The notes: generated by a model not told the origin, from the letters alone. 64,000 nt of DNA from Beroe forskalii (GCA_011033025.1 WFMF01000152.1:186001-250000); one strand, 5' to 3'; positions 1-12,724 are shown, numbered from the stretch's first letter. Numbers and translations are program-made.

Positions 1-131
1 ATTTTTGCTTCCATTTCTCACCTCCCAATTTGGCATTGCATTCCTGATTGTTTCCTCCTCCTAACCAAATACAGCCTCCTTTTGCCCACCCTGCTTCCAC
101 CTCTATTTGCTTTATTTTCTCCGTTCTTCAG

Positions 132-2589
132 GTGCCCATTGAATATATGTGAACTGGCAGCCCAGCAGATTGGACTGACTGGGGGACCCCATTCCCTCAC
201 CACCATTAAGAAGAAAACGACAATGGTTCATCCCAAGAGGAAGTAAGTTTTTGAGGAAATAGTTGAATTTGAAAATTATTTCTAACTAAGAATTTTAAAT
301 CAACAGAAGAACTGAAGCCAAGGATTATAATCTCACGTATAATAACTGCATGATTGCTGGAGTCTAATGATAATTTCAGAGGGAAAAAGCTGGGCGGAAG
401 TGGGGGTGTAGTAGCGCCCCAGAATTTGTAATTTTAGGGTGAGAATGTTTGGTGTTTGACTTTATTGTCTGTTCCCACTACTCCACTATCCGTTTTCCTT
501 GTTTGTTCCCACTCTCTGTTTCCCAATAATCGCCTCTATTCCATACAAGGAATTCCGTGTATTTTTTGGTGTTGGAAGAGTATTTGTTGGTGTTGGAAGC
601 TAGTAAGGTGAGCTTTGAGTTCTGAGACTTGGCACCACACCAGGTGTAGATGCTGTATATTTTATACACTCGTTAGATATTTAGATGTGTTTAGTGTACT
701 CAACGTGCCTTATAGAAGTGCTACTATCAGAAAGTGTAGGTACGTCTGAATAGAAGGAATCAGGACGCCATCATTCCTCCCTAGGACTAACGACCATAGT
801 CAATGACCGTTTGTTAGTTTGATCAAAACCAAAATGTCTTATGACATAATTTCTTGGAATCGACGAATGTTATTCCAGTTTTCAGAAACCCTCGGAACTT
901 GCCCACACGCAGTTCAAGCCCACGTTATCCAAGGTTTTAGCGATAAAGGTGTAAGGAAACTGCCTAATAACATGGAACTAACAAAAATGACATATTTCTC
1001 AATTTTTACTACTCATTCAAGTGAACTCACGTGCTGATATAGCGCAACCGGCTCTAATTTCTCCAGAATTATTCTTATTTTAACATGTTTCCTTGTAATG
1101 AAGTCGAAAATCCAGTGTAAACATAAAATCCTTGAAATCCCTTAATTTCTACAAAACGTTCATTTGAACTCACGTGCATCACAATTTGATCACCTATTGT
1201 CTTGCAGCTTGTACCAAGATAATACTTAGCAGATTTTAATTGTGCCGTTCTAATCCTATTGCCAACTTTTCTGTTTCCTCAACAGGACAAAGTTTGATGG
1301 ATTCTCATTACGAGATACTGTAAAAAGTAGCAATTATTAACGCCAACATGGAAATTACGTAATAAATTCAGTCCTGGAAATTACAAGTTTCTTAGGGGCC
1401 ATCCAGAAATGAGCTCATCACATGGGTATGTATGTATGTTTTGATAATGATGAGGTAGTGATGAGGTAGTATGTATGTAGGTTTGCAAAATGATGAGCTC
1501 ATCACTTAGAGGCGAAATTTTGACATCAATCATTCGATGGAAAATTGGACCAATGTTGGACCTAAATCACAATTTAGATGATCTAACTAAAATTGCAGTA
1601 GTGACGTCATTTCAGCCTTTCATATTGAATGAGTGACGTAACATAAATCTTAAAATGATGAGATGAGGTTGGGGTATGTATGTATCTTTCCCAAAAGATG
1701 AGGTACTGATGAGGTAGTATGTATGTATGTTCAAAAAAGGCCGATTTTCTGGATGGCCCCTTAGCGTTAGCTTTCAAAGTTTTAATTTTAGTCAAATGAC
1801 TTAGCTCACGTTTTATTGAAATCAGCTGAGATATATGGCTAGTGTCCCGATCTGTGAAGTATAGCACTCAAAATACACTTCAGTTTGTTCCGACGTTCCG
1901 TGGTTCAACTTCATGTCTTACAGAGCCCTAAAGAAAGCTCGTGTCGATTTTACGTTTCTTCCTCATCCTGTCTTGTTTTACAAGTGTGTGTCTATCCATT
2001 GTTTGTATCAACGTAACAGTGAATGTGTTAAGATATTTTGTTCTTAGATTTTATACCGCGTTGCGGGTTTAAACCGGATACCTACAACTCTACAATATGG
2101 CCCTTGCCCCTTGAGCCAATCCCCTGTGAGAGTATCCCAAACATTACCTGACTACCTGACAGGTGCTGTGAATTCAACCCTCCCACCCCCAGGGACACAA
2201 GGCAGGAGGACGATGCTGCATACCACACTGATGACGTCATCACCGAGCAGCCGCGCAGCAACGACCCTGACCTACCCGCAGAGTCACGCCATGACGCCAT
2301 CTCTGAGGATGTGACGGAGGGCGGGCCGCTGCGCGTCACCGTCAGCCTGTCTCGGGATGACGAGTTGGAGGAGGCCGCGCAGCAGCGCATGATGGGATTC
2401 CATGTGGACGAGGACGAAGCTCATCTGCCCCTCGCAGCTAACGAGGAGCACATCCCCACCGCGCTAACGCGCGCCACGCCGCACGTGCAGCGCGCGCAGA
2501 GCGAACTGGCGCCCGCCGTGCAGCACAGCACTGAGGTGCCTGAGGTGGAAGTGCAGCGCTCACATTCTCAGTCTGAGATCATGTGGTGA
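132..2589 (+). CDS. 3' end of an unidentified gene, two exons visible
   Basis: Two exons join in phase. Exon 132-242 follows a TTCTTCAG acceptor, reads CPLNICELAAQQIG and onward to HPKR, and ends at a GTAAGT donor with two bases of a codon. Exon 2193-2589 follows a pyrimidine-rich acceptor (CCCCCAG), supplies the missing base and runs to TGA at 2587-2589. The last exon encodes an acidic, Ser/Thr-rich, probably disordered tail ending HSQSEIMW. I do not recognise the family. The 5' part lies outside the window. The intron (243-2192) holds a MITE and otherwise nothing recognisable. Exon joining rests on phase and splice consensus, not on homology. Confidence 0.55.
1395..1760. mobile_element. MITE copy 1, PIF/Harbinger-like
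   Basis: A 366-bp element with terminal inverted repeats beginning GGGGCCATCCAG and ending CTGGATGGCCCC. It is flanked by TTA on both sides (1392-1394 and 1761-1763). The 3-bp TWA target duplication is typical of PIF/Harbinger. Internal GATGAGGTAGT and GTATGTATGT motifs recur. A second copy in opposite orientation lies at 29757-30137. No transposase is encoded. Confidence 0.8.
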
Positions 2590-2890
2590 TCTGGAAATGT
2601 GCACTGTGCCTACTAGTGCTACTACACGCTGTGGCTGTGCCTACAACATCACGCTGTGGTAGTGCCTACTACAAGTACAACATGCTGTGGCTCACTGGAC
2701 ACTGTTTCTGGCACAGTGCCAGCCAAAGTGGCACCACTGTGGCACCACTGTGGCACCGCAGCTTCCCGGAGATTTCCTTGTGATTGCTTACGTGGATTGT
2801 CCGTGCACCGTCTGTTTTGGATACATCTGAGACTCGCAGGTTTGAAATTGAAAGGTACCGACATCGCTCAAAGCAATAAAGCAATAAGTC
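2590..2890 (+). other. 3' UTR with short repeats and poly(A) signal
   Basis: Downstream of the stop codon at 2589, short motifs repeat imperfectly between about 2610 and 2765: CACGCTGTGG-like words and GTGGCACCACT. An AATAAA hexamer lies at 2875-2880 and is the likely polyadenylation signal for the upstream gene. Confidence 0.45.
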
Positions 2891-3019
2891 TGTCATTTTA
2901 TGGGAACCATTATTGTAAACATTGCAGTGGCGATCACTTCATCATCGCTCTTTGATAATGGTTCAGATTTGCAGAATACATTGAAAGCGATATTTCACCT
3001 GCGCAGGAGCTCTTGAGAT

Positions 3020-3085
3020 GCCAAATACCATGGTTACCATGGTTACCATGCATACCATTACCATGGTTACCATGGATACCATTCC
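3020..3085. repeat. short palindromic repeat cluster
   Basis: The motif CCATGGTTACCATGG, a near palindrome, repeats several times between about 3028 and 3080 with small changes (CCATGCATACC, CCATGGATACC). No gene is apparent. Confidence 0.5.
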
Positions 3086-3251
3086 ACTTTCGCAGACGGA
3101 GACACTGTATCCAATCCTGGAAACTTCCTATAATTCCGAGAACCATTACTGATACTGATAGCTACCGTTGTGTTATGAAATGTAATTAGAGTTTAGCGTT
3201 GTTATTTGGCTATAGTATTGCTGGTTTCGTGGTTAATTTTAATGGTATTAA

Positions 3252-3682
3252 TGTTTATTTTTGACATTTGAACTCGAGGCGAGGCTGCAGGAAATTGAAC
3301 TTGAAGACGGGATAGATCTGTTGGAATTGAACTTGACACCATTGAGTAAGAACCGAAAACGTATTCCCGATTATTTGACATCACCAGCGCTAATCAGGAA
3401 GGAGTTCTTGTTCAATGTCCCGCCCGCAGAAGGAGGGGGTTCATTCCACGCCGTCTCCGGCGGAGCAAGTGCTGGTCGCCGTGTGGGCAGGGCTCTCATA
3501 TCTGCCGAGAGTGGAGACTCGGTCCGATATGTAGTCACGTGACCCGTGCTCGCTCATCACGTGACCTGCAGTGTGTCCTTCTCTTAACAGAGCCGGACAC
3601 GCCGCGGCAATACCGCAGATGGGCGTGCGAACACGTGCGGCAGCGTGTGCTTGTCCGCCACGCCAATAGTTCATGCTCCGAG
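3252..3682 (+). other. possible exon fragments, GC-rich, unproven
   Basis: An open stretch from about 3252 encodes an acidic segment (LQEIELEDGIDLLELNL) and then becomes Arg/Gly-rich. Another frame runs from about 3420 to a TAG near 3680 and ends in RHANSSCSE. A plausible acceptor (CTTAACAG) precedes 3592. No ATG start and no recognised domain support a gene. It could be exonic or chance open frame in GC-rich DNA. Confidence 0.2.
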
Positions 3683-3839
3683 TAGCACCGCGCTGGAAGT
3701 TATTATTTTCTTCTTGATATACTATTACTGTTAGTTTTACTTTAAGTCTTCAATAATAATGTCTCATGAATCGTGGTGTTTAACTTTGCAAAGTATATCA
3801 ATATATTCTTAACGTTATAATTTCCGTTGATACTAAAAA

Positions 3840-4210
3840 CAGGGACCACCCGAACCCACGCCACCGGATTTATCCTCGAAGCCGCCAAATCCGCCTGAAA
3901 CAACCGCCAACAACCCGAACACATACAAAACTCAAATTTTGGGTGGGTTCGCCTGGTTCCGCTTGTTTTGGGGTGGGTTCGAGTGGTTCCACCCGGACCC
4001 ACCAAGGCACACCCCGGCCCTAACTGAGTTAGGTTTGGGGCGGTGGGGCCAGCCCAAACCCAGCAAGACAGAATTTAGGTCGGGTTGTTTGGTGGTTCCA
4101 GTCCTAACCCAGGGGTTGGTTCGGGCAACTTTCATATTGTAAAAACGTTGGGGCTTATTGAAATAAAATTCTAAGACCGGAGTCAGGTGGGTTCGGGTGG
4201 TACTTGGTAC
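3840..4210. repeat. degenerate GGTTCGGGTGG-rich stretch
   Basis: Motifs such as GGGTGGGTTCG and GGTTCCACCCGG recur on both strands. It looks like a decayed short-motif repeat or repeat-derived sequence. No gene is seen here. Confidence 0.3.
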
Positions 4211-4384
4211 CTGCTGTAAGTATCGACGCAAATATTGATCTAATGAAATATCAATCACAAATCGATAATATCATAATTATATAAATGATAAAAATATGCA
4301 AAACTTTGAAGTTGAGACTTTAAAAAATCAAAAGCAACAAATGTTTCAGCGCAAAGCTTAACTGAGCAAACATTTTGCGAAAGT

Positions 4385-4454
4385 TTCATATCAGGAAGTT
4401 GTCTGACGTCGTCAGACCCATTATTTCTGGCGCGAAGGGGTCGGGCAACGCCTG
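4385..4454. repeat. left flank of 18-bp array, shared dispersed repeat
   Basis: Contains GTCTGACGTCGTCAGAC followed by CCATTATTT at 4401-4426, then a GGGGTCGGGCAACGCC segment. The same order occurs at about 62468-62540, so the array sits inside or beside a dispersed element. Confidence 0.6.
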
Positions 4455-5915
4455 AAAATGGTGCCAATGGCATCATTGGTGCCAACTGCCAATGGCATCA
4501 TTGGTGCCAATGGCATCATTGGTGCCAATGGCATCATTGGTGCCAATGGCATCATTCACATTGGTGCCAATGGCATCATTCACATTGGTGCCAATGGCAT
4601 CATTCACACTGGTGCCATTGGCATCAATCATCAATCACATTGATGCCAATGGCACCATTGGTGCCAATGGCATCATTGGTGCCAATGGCATCATTGGTGC
4701 CAATGGCATCATTGGTGCCAATGGCATCATTGGTGCCAATGGCATCATTGGTGCCAATGGCATCATTGGTGCCAATGGCATCATTGGTGCCAATGGCATC
4801 ATTGGTGCCAATGGCATCATTGGTGCCAATGGCATCATTGGTGCCAATGGCATCATTAGTCATTAGTGCCAATGGCATCATCGGTGCCAATGGCATCATT
4901 GGTGCCAATGGCATCGTTGGTGCCAATGGCATCGTTGGTGCCAATGGCATCGTTGGTGCCAATGGCTTCATTGGTGCCAATGGCATCATTGGGTCGTGGC
5001 ATAATTGGTGCCAATGGCATCATTGGTGCCAATGGCATCCCAATGGAATCATTGGTTAATGGCATCATTGGGATGGATCATTGGTGCCAATGGCATCATT
5101 GGTGCCAATGGCATCATTACCAATGGCATCATTGGTGCCAACATTTGCCAATGGCATCATTGGTGCCAATGGCATCATTGGTGCCTATGGCATCATTGGT
5201 GCCTATGGAATCATTGGTGCCAATGGCATCATTGGTGCCTATGGCATCATTGGTACCAATGGCATTATTGGTGCCAATGGCATCATTCACATTGGTGCCA
5301 ATGGCATCAATCATCATTCACATTGATGCCAATGGCATCATTGGTGCCAATGGCATCATTGGTGCCAATGGCATCATTGGTGCCAATGGCATCATTTGCC
5401 AACCAGTGCAAATGGCAATGGCATCGTTGGTGCCAATGGCATCGTTGGTGCCAATGGCATCGTTGGTGCCAATGGCTTCATTGGTGCCAATGGCATCATT
5501 GGTGCCATTGGCATCATTGGTGCCATTGGCATCATTAGTGAATAGTGCCAATGTCATCATTGGTGCTAATGGCATCATAATCATTGGTGCTAATGGCATC
5601 ATTGGTGCCAATGGCATCATTGGTGCCAATGGCATCATTGGTGCCAATGGCATCATTGGTGCCAATGGCAGCATCATTGGTGCCAATGGCATCATGCCTA
5701 GTGCCAATGGATCATTGGTGCCAATGGCATCATTGGTGCCATAATGGCATCATTGGTGCCAATGGCATCATTGGTGCCAATGGCATCATTATTGGTGTCA
5801 ATGGCAACATTGGTGCCAATGGCATCATTGGTGCCAATGGCATCATTGGTGCCAATGGCATCATTGGTGCCAATGGCATCATTGGTGCCAATCGCATCAT
5901 TGGTCATGGTGCCAA
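4455..5915. repeat. 18-bp minisatellite (unit GCCAATGGCATCATTGGT)
   Basis: About 1.46 kb of an 18-bp unit, roughly 80 copies by length, with variants (GGCATCGTT, GCCTATGG) and small inserts such as CACATT. The unit length is a multiple of three and the unit has no stop, so all six frames stay open over long runs (for example MASLVP, GIIGAN, WHHWCQ). This is not evidence of a gene. Both flanks match the CpG-rich repeat cluster at 62.1-63.0 kb. Confidence 0.95.
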
Positions 5916-5917
5916 TG

Positions 5918-6190
5918 CAGTGAGCGCGTGGAAGAGACCAGCCAAATTGCCCTTACCAGCGCCCTATTCTGTGCGCGCGCGCCGCGCTTGGTAAACACGT
6001 ATATCCCTGTTTGCGTTGCTCCCTCCCGTGGGGAAGCGCCGCGCGCGTACACACACCTATGCGGGCTTAGGAATGGTTAAACGCAACGTATACCCCTGTT
6101 ATTGTTGCGCGGCTTAGGAAGAACATGTGGCAAAAAAGAGTGACTTGTTCAGTTTTTTAATTCAAAATGTTTTGCCCTAACCAGCGCCCT
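5918..6190. repeat. right flank of 18-bp array, shared dispersed repeat
   Basis: Contains CCAGCGCCCT words, a GTAAACACGTATATCCCTG segment, a CpG-rich GCGCGCGC core and CCTATGCGGGCTTAGGAA. The reverse complement of these modules occurs at 62350-62440 and 62750-62830. From 6190 to 7120 I see only AT-rich DNA with no recognisable gene. Confidence 0.6.
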
Positions 6191-7119
6191 GGTTTCGCGG
6201 AAGACCCCAGGGGGAACATAATGTTTGGACTGGATGGGAATTTGTTACCATTAATTATAGCATAATGGAGTGTGAAGTTCAAAAAGGACTGTTACCTCAT
6301 AGTTGACAGTTGTTGGCCGCTGTCAATTGACATGCTCTTGGGAGAATTCAGTGCTATATTACGCACTGATTTTCATTTACACTTCATGGCTTGTGTCAGT
6401 GGGTCTGACAACTTCCGGCAACATCAAAATTAAAATGGTTTTACTTATTATTACTTATTTTATTTCAATTTCTTTGTCTTTCAATTTCTTTGCTTTTTTC
6501 TTAATGTTAATTTGCTATACTTAATGTGGTCTGGAAGAATGGAAGATCCACTTTATTGCCTAGTGAATCATAGAAACAGTTGTGTGACATTTTTATTTTT
6601 AACATCAAAATTGTTCATTTTCTTTTATTGTTCATTTTCATTTTATTTTGTCATATTATATGCTTTAATTAAAAACACGACTTCCTTATTCAGTAAAAGA
6701 AAAACTTTCCGACAATATATACATACCTGTATGAACACTATTTGATCATTGTTTGACCTTCATCTGACCCTCATCTGACTGAAGCATATCTGACCTTCAT
6801 CTGGTCATAGCTTGGCTGTCCTGGGCTGTCCACTCTTAACTATTACTTGATGAATATTGACACTGGCTTTCATCACTTGAAAGCTTCTGTAAGCTTTTTT
6901 TTCTTTTTCTTTTTAATTCAAATATATTACTATCTGGATGAAGATATGCACTTGATATAATCATGGTGTAACTACTGAAAAATATTAACCAATGTTCTAT
7001 GAACCATTGTTTTATTATCCACCTTTACACTGCACATTTGGTGTTATCTCAGCCTATTTAATATCAGTCTAAAAGAACTTATATGCCATATCTTTTAGAA
7101 TTTATACATTTTCCCTTTC

Positions 7120-7730
7120 AGATATTGGCATCTCCAGTGATCATCCACCATGGACTGTAGTAAACACTAGCAAATGTTGGTGGAAATTCAGGGACACTGC
7201 CTATGTCTGCCAACTTTCTTTTCCCATGGACTCTATGAATATTGACCAGTGTCCACCAAGTTTATTGCTGACACTCAGTGGAAATTCACAGAACCTGGAA
7301 GATTCTGTTGGACATTGGTCATTGACCTCATCAGCTGAAGACTGGCAGAGTTGTCAGCCAGCTGTGGACAATTTGTTTGCCAAACTGACAATTGTCTTCC
7401 AAACTGCAGACAATTGTAACCAGCCACACCTGCAGACAAAGTTTCCAATCCTGCTGACAATTGTTCACCTGCTGCAGATTACTACTGGCCAGCTGGTTGA
7501 CAGCTGTGGAGAATCTTTCACCATGTCCTACATGAAACTGTCCACTGGGTGTCTCTGAATGTCTGCCAAAATTTTGGTGGACAGAGTCAGTAGAAAAAAG
7601 TTGGCAGACAGCTGAAGGGCATTGGCAAAGTGCATGAATGTCTATGAACATTCAACAAGCAGTTGCAAGTGTCTGCTACAGTCCATTGTGGACATATGTC
7701 GGCCACCAAAAGTATCCTGATATCAGTACC
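7120..7730. mobile_element. probable non-autonomous inverted-repeat element
   Basis: Left segment 7145-7180 (TCCACCATGGACTGTAGTAA) matches the reverse complement of about 7665-7695 (TCCACAATGGACTGTAGCAG), with similarity continuing outward to GATATTGG-like ends. The interior is rich in short related words (GACAATTGT, CCAGCTG). Boundaries and target duplication are unclear. The 110-codon open frame inside has no family signature. Confidence 0.45.
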
Positions 7731-7856
7731 AGACTACCATATTGTGTAAACTAAATCCTGAAAAATGAATTACCTTAGTACCAGAAACATATAGCTATAT
7801 AGGTGCATGATACATTGATAATTTAGGATGCCAATTTTTTCCTGGAGTTTAAATTT

Positions 7857-10060
7857 AAGTTTTTTTTCCAAGAATAAAATAAATAAATAAATAAATAATC
7901 TACATTTATGCATCGCTTTAAAGCTATTAAAGATCCTAAGTTAAAGACGCTATGCTTTAAAACAAAATCCAGCCATCTAAAGCGACTCGTAAAAGTTATA
8001 GTCAAATACTTCTAATACTTATTAAAGGGATTCAAAGGCAATATCAAAATAATGTGTCTTTAGTTTTTTCTTAAAAACATTTAGATTGTCACATGTTCTG
8101 AGCAAATATGGCAGTTTATTCCAGACAATTGGTGCAGCATAACTGAAAGCTCTTTCTGTTCTATTGAGTTGAGGGACCTTAGGAACATCAAGCAGAAAAT
8201 AGTCACAATCATTCCTTAATGATAAACTTTGGGGCTGGCTTTTTACATGGAGTAGCTCTTTGAGATATTTTGGAGCATAGTTGTTTATACACTTGTATGC
8301 TAGTAAGGCAATCTTAAATTCGATGCGATACTTCACTGGCAGAAAGTGTGCCTCTTTCAGAAATGGTGTGACATGTTCCCATTTGCCAATTTTCTTAACA
8401 AACAGGAACCTCACAGATGCATTCTGAACCTTCTGAAGCCGAGATATAAGACAATTAGGCACTAGGCAGTCCAAACAAGAGTGCATTGCAGTAGTCCAGT
8501 TTTGAGAAAACAAAGCAATGAATAAGCTGTTTCTTTAGACTGAAACTCAATTTTGACCCTATTGCTCTTAAGTTACGAAGGTTAATATAACATGATTGAA
8601 TCATTGCATTGATTTGGTTTTCTAGCGTTAAATAATCATCAAATAGTACCCCAAGGCTTTTGACAACTGAAGAGGGCTTCACTACACCATTTGATACATC
8701 AGCATCTGGACTTATAACAATTGATTCAATCATTTGGGAATCATAGTAGTTTTTGGCTCTAACAATAAGTGCCTCAGTCTTGTCTGTGTTGAGTTGCAGA
8801 TGGTTAGACATCATCCAAGATTTTATGTCTTCAAGGCAATTTATGATTCGTGCTTCTAGTTCAGAAAAATCTTTAAATAATGGGTCAAATCTGATATACA
8901 GCTGGGTGTCATCTGCATAAAGGTGAATTAAAAATCCATGTCTTTTCGCAATATATTGAAGTTCCTTGGTGTAGAGAATGAACAATATTGGTCCCAGGAT
9001 AGACCCTTGTGGGACTCCAATAATGAGAAAACATTTATCTGATTTTGACTGGTTGATAGTAACAGTAAATGATCTTTGGTTGAGATAGGACTTGAACCAC
9101 TGTAGGACCACTCCTGTAATTCCATACATATGAAAAAGCTTTTTTAGAAGATTATCATGATTGATGGTATCAAAAGCTGCAGACAGATCCAGCAATAACA
9201 GGACCACTTTCCTTTTGGTATCAGTGATGCATAAGAGATCATTGTACACTGCAACAGTAGCTGTTTCACAGCTGTGGTCTTGTCGGTATGCACTTTGAAA
9301 ATCAGCATGGAGATTATTTCTTTTTAGATGTTGCTCTAATTGTTTCTGTACAGATTTCTCTATAATCTTTGATAAGTATGGAAGATTACTGACAGGTCTG
9401 TAATTCTTATAGTCATTGATATCCCCTTTAGGATCTTTGACTGAAGGTCGTACCAGAGCATTTTTCAGTAAGTCAGGAAATATGCCATTTTCTAGAGAAT
9501 TGTTGACAATGGACAGAACCACAGTCTTCAGTTCTGAAATGCATTCGACAAAAATGCTGCTTGGAATGGGGTCTAGTTCGCAGTGTTTCGTATTGAGGGC
9601 ATTCATAATTTCAGTCAGCTCAGTTTCAGATATTGGGTCAAAATTACTCCACAATGAACCTGTAAATTCAGATTTTACTGGAATGAATTCATGTTCTGTG
9701 ATATGACTGTCAATGTTCTTATAGATTTTCTCTACTTTATTATGAAAGAAATCTTTCATTTCAGATGCTACTGCTTCATTTGACTTATGTATTGGATAGC
9801 AGTCTTTGGATATATTTCTGTCTAGCAGGTTATTGACAATTGAATAAGTTTTTCTCTTATTTTGACTTTGATTACATGCAGCCAGCTGATCATTATAATA
9901 CTTGTCTCTCGTTTTCCTAATGACTTCTTTGGCATGTTTGCTAGCCTCCACCCATGCTACTCTTGACTCAGTCGATTTTTCCCTCTTATCAATGCGCTCA
10001 GCCTTCCTTCTTTTCTTACGAGCATTGATGCACTCAGCATTGAAATGGTGAAAAATTTGA
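7857..10060 (-). mobile_element. 5'-truncated CR1/L2-type LINE with reverse transcriptase
   Basis: The minus strand encodes a non-LTR reverse transcriptase. Visible motifs are NYRPVSNLPYLSKIIEK, AFDTINHD, the active-site block LYADDTQLYI and GVPQGSILGPILF. The C-terminal region (8022-8513) continues in another frame with HFLPVKYRIEFK and AAPIVWNKLP, typical of this superfamily. A direct 7-bp duplication (TGCCTAG/TGCCTAA) near 8455-8470 separates the frames. Upstream the frame stays open to about 10090 and shows only a basic linker (ARKKRRKAER), so the endonuclease is missing. An (AAAT)n tract at about 7872-7898 is the 3' tail. This is a dead copy. Confidence 0.88.
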
Positions 10061-10986
10061 ATTGAAAAATGAACAAAAGGACAGAAAAATTTCCAGAGTA
10101 CAATTTAATTCTTATTTAGAGGGCTTTCAAGTAACCCTACCATCAGCTTCAGTGATACCAGAAGTACAGCTATTGAGTGTTAGGATGGAAACAGAGTAAG
10201 CATAGGAATTTTAGAACAAGTTACCACATCATCTTTGTTGCTGCAAATTTTCACCAAAGCATATGGCATCATCAGGCTGAAATTGTATTGGCATTTATAT
10301 CATAACAACTACACAGTAAGAGTTGAAACATTCAAAGTTCTCAATCAATGGTCAAATTCAAAAACTGAAATAAATATGAAATAATGTAATCCTAAAAGCT
10401 TGAGATCATCAAATATTACCCATTATAGAAACTAAAAAGATGAAGCCAATAAAGCTTATAAATTATGATAAAAGCACAATGCATGGAATATTTCTGACTT
10501 CTGTGTATTCAGCTTTTGTTTCTTGTTTGAGCATAACACTTTCCATATAGCAGAGCTGAAGATCATTTGATGTCATACTGGTAGTTCCAACAGTAAATTG
10601 TGTACTGTGGATCTGTCTCAGCCCCTTCCCTATTAACAAAGCTACCGTAAGGGAGGTTTACTGAGATTTAATGCACATCAGGACATAGCACAACAATGAA
10701 TATGATGTCAGTCACAATGAATGCAATTAAGAGAACCATTATTATCCAATGTTGGCTCCTGTGTCTTCAATGAGCTAACATTAACAATACCTAATCTTCT
10801 GTTTTAACATTTTCCACTAGCAATTCCCTTTCATTTCTGGTTTGGGATCCTGAATCAGCTACAGTATACATAAAACTTGACTAACATTATAAGGACAAGT
10901 CATGTGGGGCCTCTCATATTTGTCATCAAAGTGGTGGACATTTGTTAAAATTTGTTACGGTAAAATTTGTTATTGATATTTCTATG

Positions 10987-11548
10987 CCCAGTGGAATAAT
11001 ATGGGGAATTTAGGAATTAGATTCCCAGTCAAATTTCCAAATAAGAAATCGAAAAAAAGCTTAAATTCGAACGAAATAAGCTTTTCTGGACACATTCTGT
11101 AATTGATGAACTCAAAATCATGAAATTCATAGAGCTGAATACCATAATCGACCTTTCCCGGTGCCTAATCCGAATCCAGCAGCTGCATTCCCACCGCATT
11201 CCCAAACCAGCCATCACATTCCCAAACCAGCCACCGCATTCCCAAACCAGCCACCGCATTCCTAAACCAGCCGCGGTATTTCCTTGTGTTTGACTTTGGT
11301 CAAACTTTTTTAGTGAAAACTATCTAAATAGCCATCATAAACATTTTAAAATAATTACCATATTCAATGAAAAACATTGTTGCACGTTTCTATTGTTTCT
11401 CTAGCCAGCAATTGAACTTATTTTTTAAAATTTCGGTCATTTTAGTGAAAACATGTCAAAACCAGCTAGTCTTTACCCAAAGCTGAAAAAGCCTCTTTTT
11501 ACTCTTAGTTACAGATTCCCAGCCACTTTTTAAAATTATTCCACTGGG
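10987..11548. mobile_element. non-autonomous hAT-like element with 8-bp TSD
   Basis: The element begins CCCAGTGGAATAAT and ends with its exact reverse complement, ATTATTCCACTGGG. It is flanked by identical octamers TTTCTATG at 10979-10986 and 11549-11556. An 8-bp target duplication suggests the hAT superfamily. There is no transposase. A short CATTCCCAAACCAGC minisatellite lies inside. Confidence 0.75.
11160..11275. repeat. about 21-bp minisatellite (CCGCATTCCCAAACCAGCCA)
   Basis: About five imperfect copies of a roughly 20-bp unit containing CATTCCCAAACCAGCCA, inside the hAT-like element. Confidence 0.75.
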
Positions 11549-12724
11549 TTTCTATGCAATGTTTGCTTTTGCACAATGATATCAATATCAATGCAAATTC
11601 AGTCTGATGATGCCATATGCTATAATGAAAATTCGCTGTCATGGTTACTGTCTAAAATTCTGAAGCTAAATTGAAAAAGTTGATTGATGCATGGAGGGAG
11701 AAATAACAGAAATAAAGTCAATTAACAAGAATTTTGCAACTGCCAGGAAAATTAATTAATTTCCTCCCCTGTGGTTCTTGATGTTACCCCAGTGCTCCAT
11801 GTTATCTTGCTTAGCATCATGATACAAACACAGTCATAGTAAGTGTACAAATATTCCTCTTATCTGGTGCTGTGCACATTGCACAGCCACCAATATCACA
11901 CATTGGTATGTGGCATTTCTTCTAAAATTCTTTTACACATGTTCATATGTCCCAAGTTGTTGTACTCACTACTCAGTTCATTGTAGATTTTGTGCCATTT
12001 TGTTGAATTGGTCCACATTTTGCAAAAGATCCTGCCACCATTCATTCACAGGTTGTATTTTCTTGAATGTTTATATACTAAACGAAGAACCTTTTTTGCC
12101 ACATTATCATCTAGGCACTTTTCTTGTCAATTAGTTAATAGTTATTGGCTGAGACCAGAGTGATCACCAATAAATTTAAATTTCGTGATGGGGAATTTAT
12201 GAACTTTGATCATACTGTTCTCTTCAATCTCAAATAGATGGGGGAGACAATTGCAATTTTTTGGATTTTTACTTTTTCACTTCAGTGGTGGACATTCATT
12301 TGACACATTTTTGAAAATTTCGAAAAGATATACTGTATGTATAAAACTCATAATTTTTGTTCCCATATCCTAAAAGCCGCGAACCAGCAAACCTGGTTCG
12401 GAGGAAATTTTGAGACGGAGGAAATTTTTGGGGAAAACGGAGGAAATTATCGGCGGAAAGCTAGACAGGGGGGGCCCCTAGACAGAAAATTTAATTTTCT
12501 GTACTGTGTTTTACTCGAATTGCAGTTGGATAAATTTAATAAATGAAATTTCAAATCATTTCTGTACTAACTTACAGTTTCCAGTGATTAGAATTACGAT
12601 GTATAAACTGTCTCAGAAAGATATTCAAAAACGTGTCTGCATGCACACAATCTGAATCGGCATTTTCAGAGCACCTTCCCAGGAAGAACAAATTGAATTG
12701 ATTCAGATGCGAAAAACCTTGAAA

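Larger units (their letters stand above)
10205..11680. repeat. long imperfect inverted repeat, possible host element
   Basis: About 90 bp at 10205-10300 (including AGCATATGGCATCATCAG) matches the reverse complement of 11570-11680 (TGATGATGCCATATGCT). The arms enclose the hAT-like element at 10987-11548, suggesting an older palindromic element that was later invaded. No coding region is recognised between the arms. Confidence 0.45.

Noticed and set aside
2082..2390. Minus-strand and alternative-frame open frames over the last exon of the first gene
   Set aside because: They overlap the + strand exon that joins in phase with 132-242 and has a proper acceptor and stop.
3420..3682. Possible thrombospondin-like CWSPCGQG segment
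   Set aside because: One short motif in a GC-rich stretch. Cysteine spacing after it does not fit the domain and there is no start or confirmed exon structure.
4458..5994. Many long open frames in all six frames (MASLVP, GIIGAN and others)
   Set aside because: They come from an 18-bp unit without stops. No start context, no domain, and all frames are equally open.
7226..7651. 110-codon and 106-codon open frames on opposite strands
   Set aside because: They lie within an inverted-repeat element and show no domain. Internal short repeats explain their composition.
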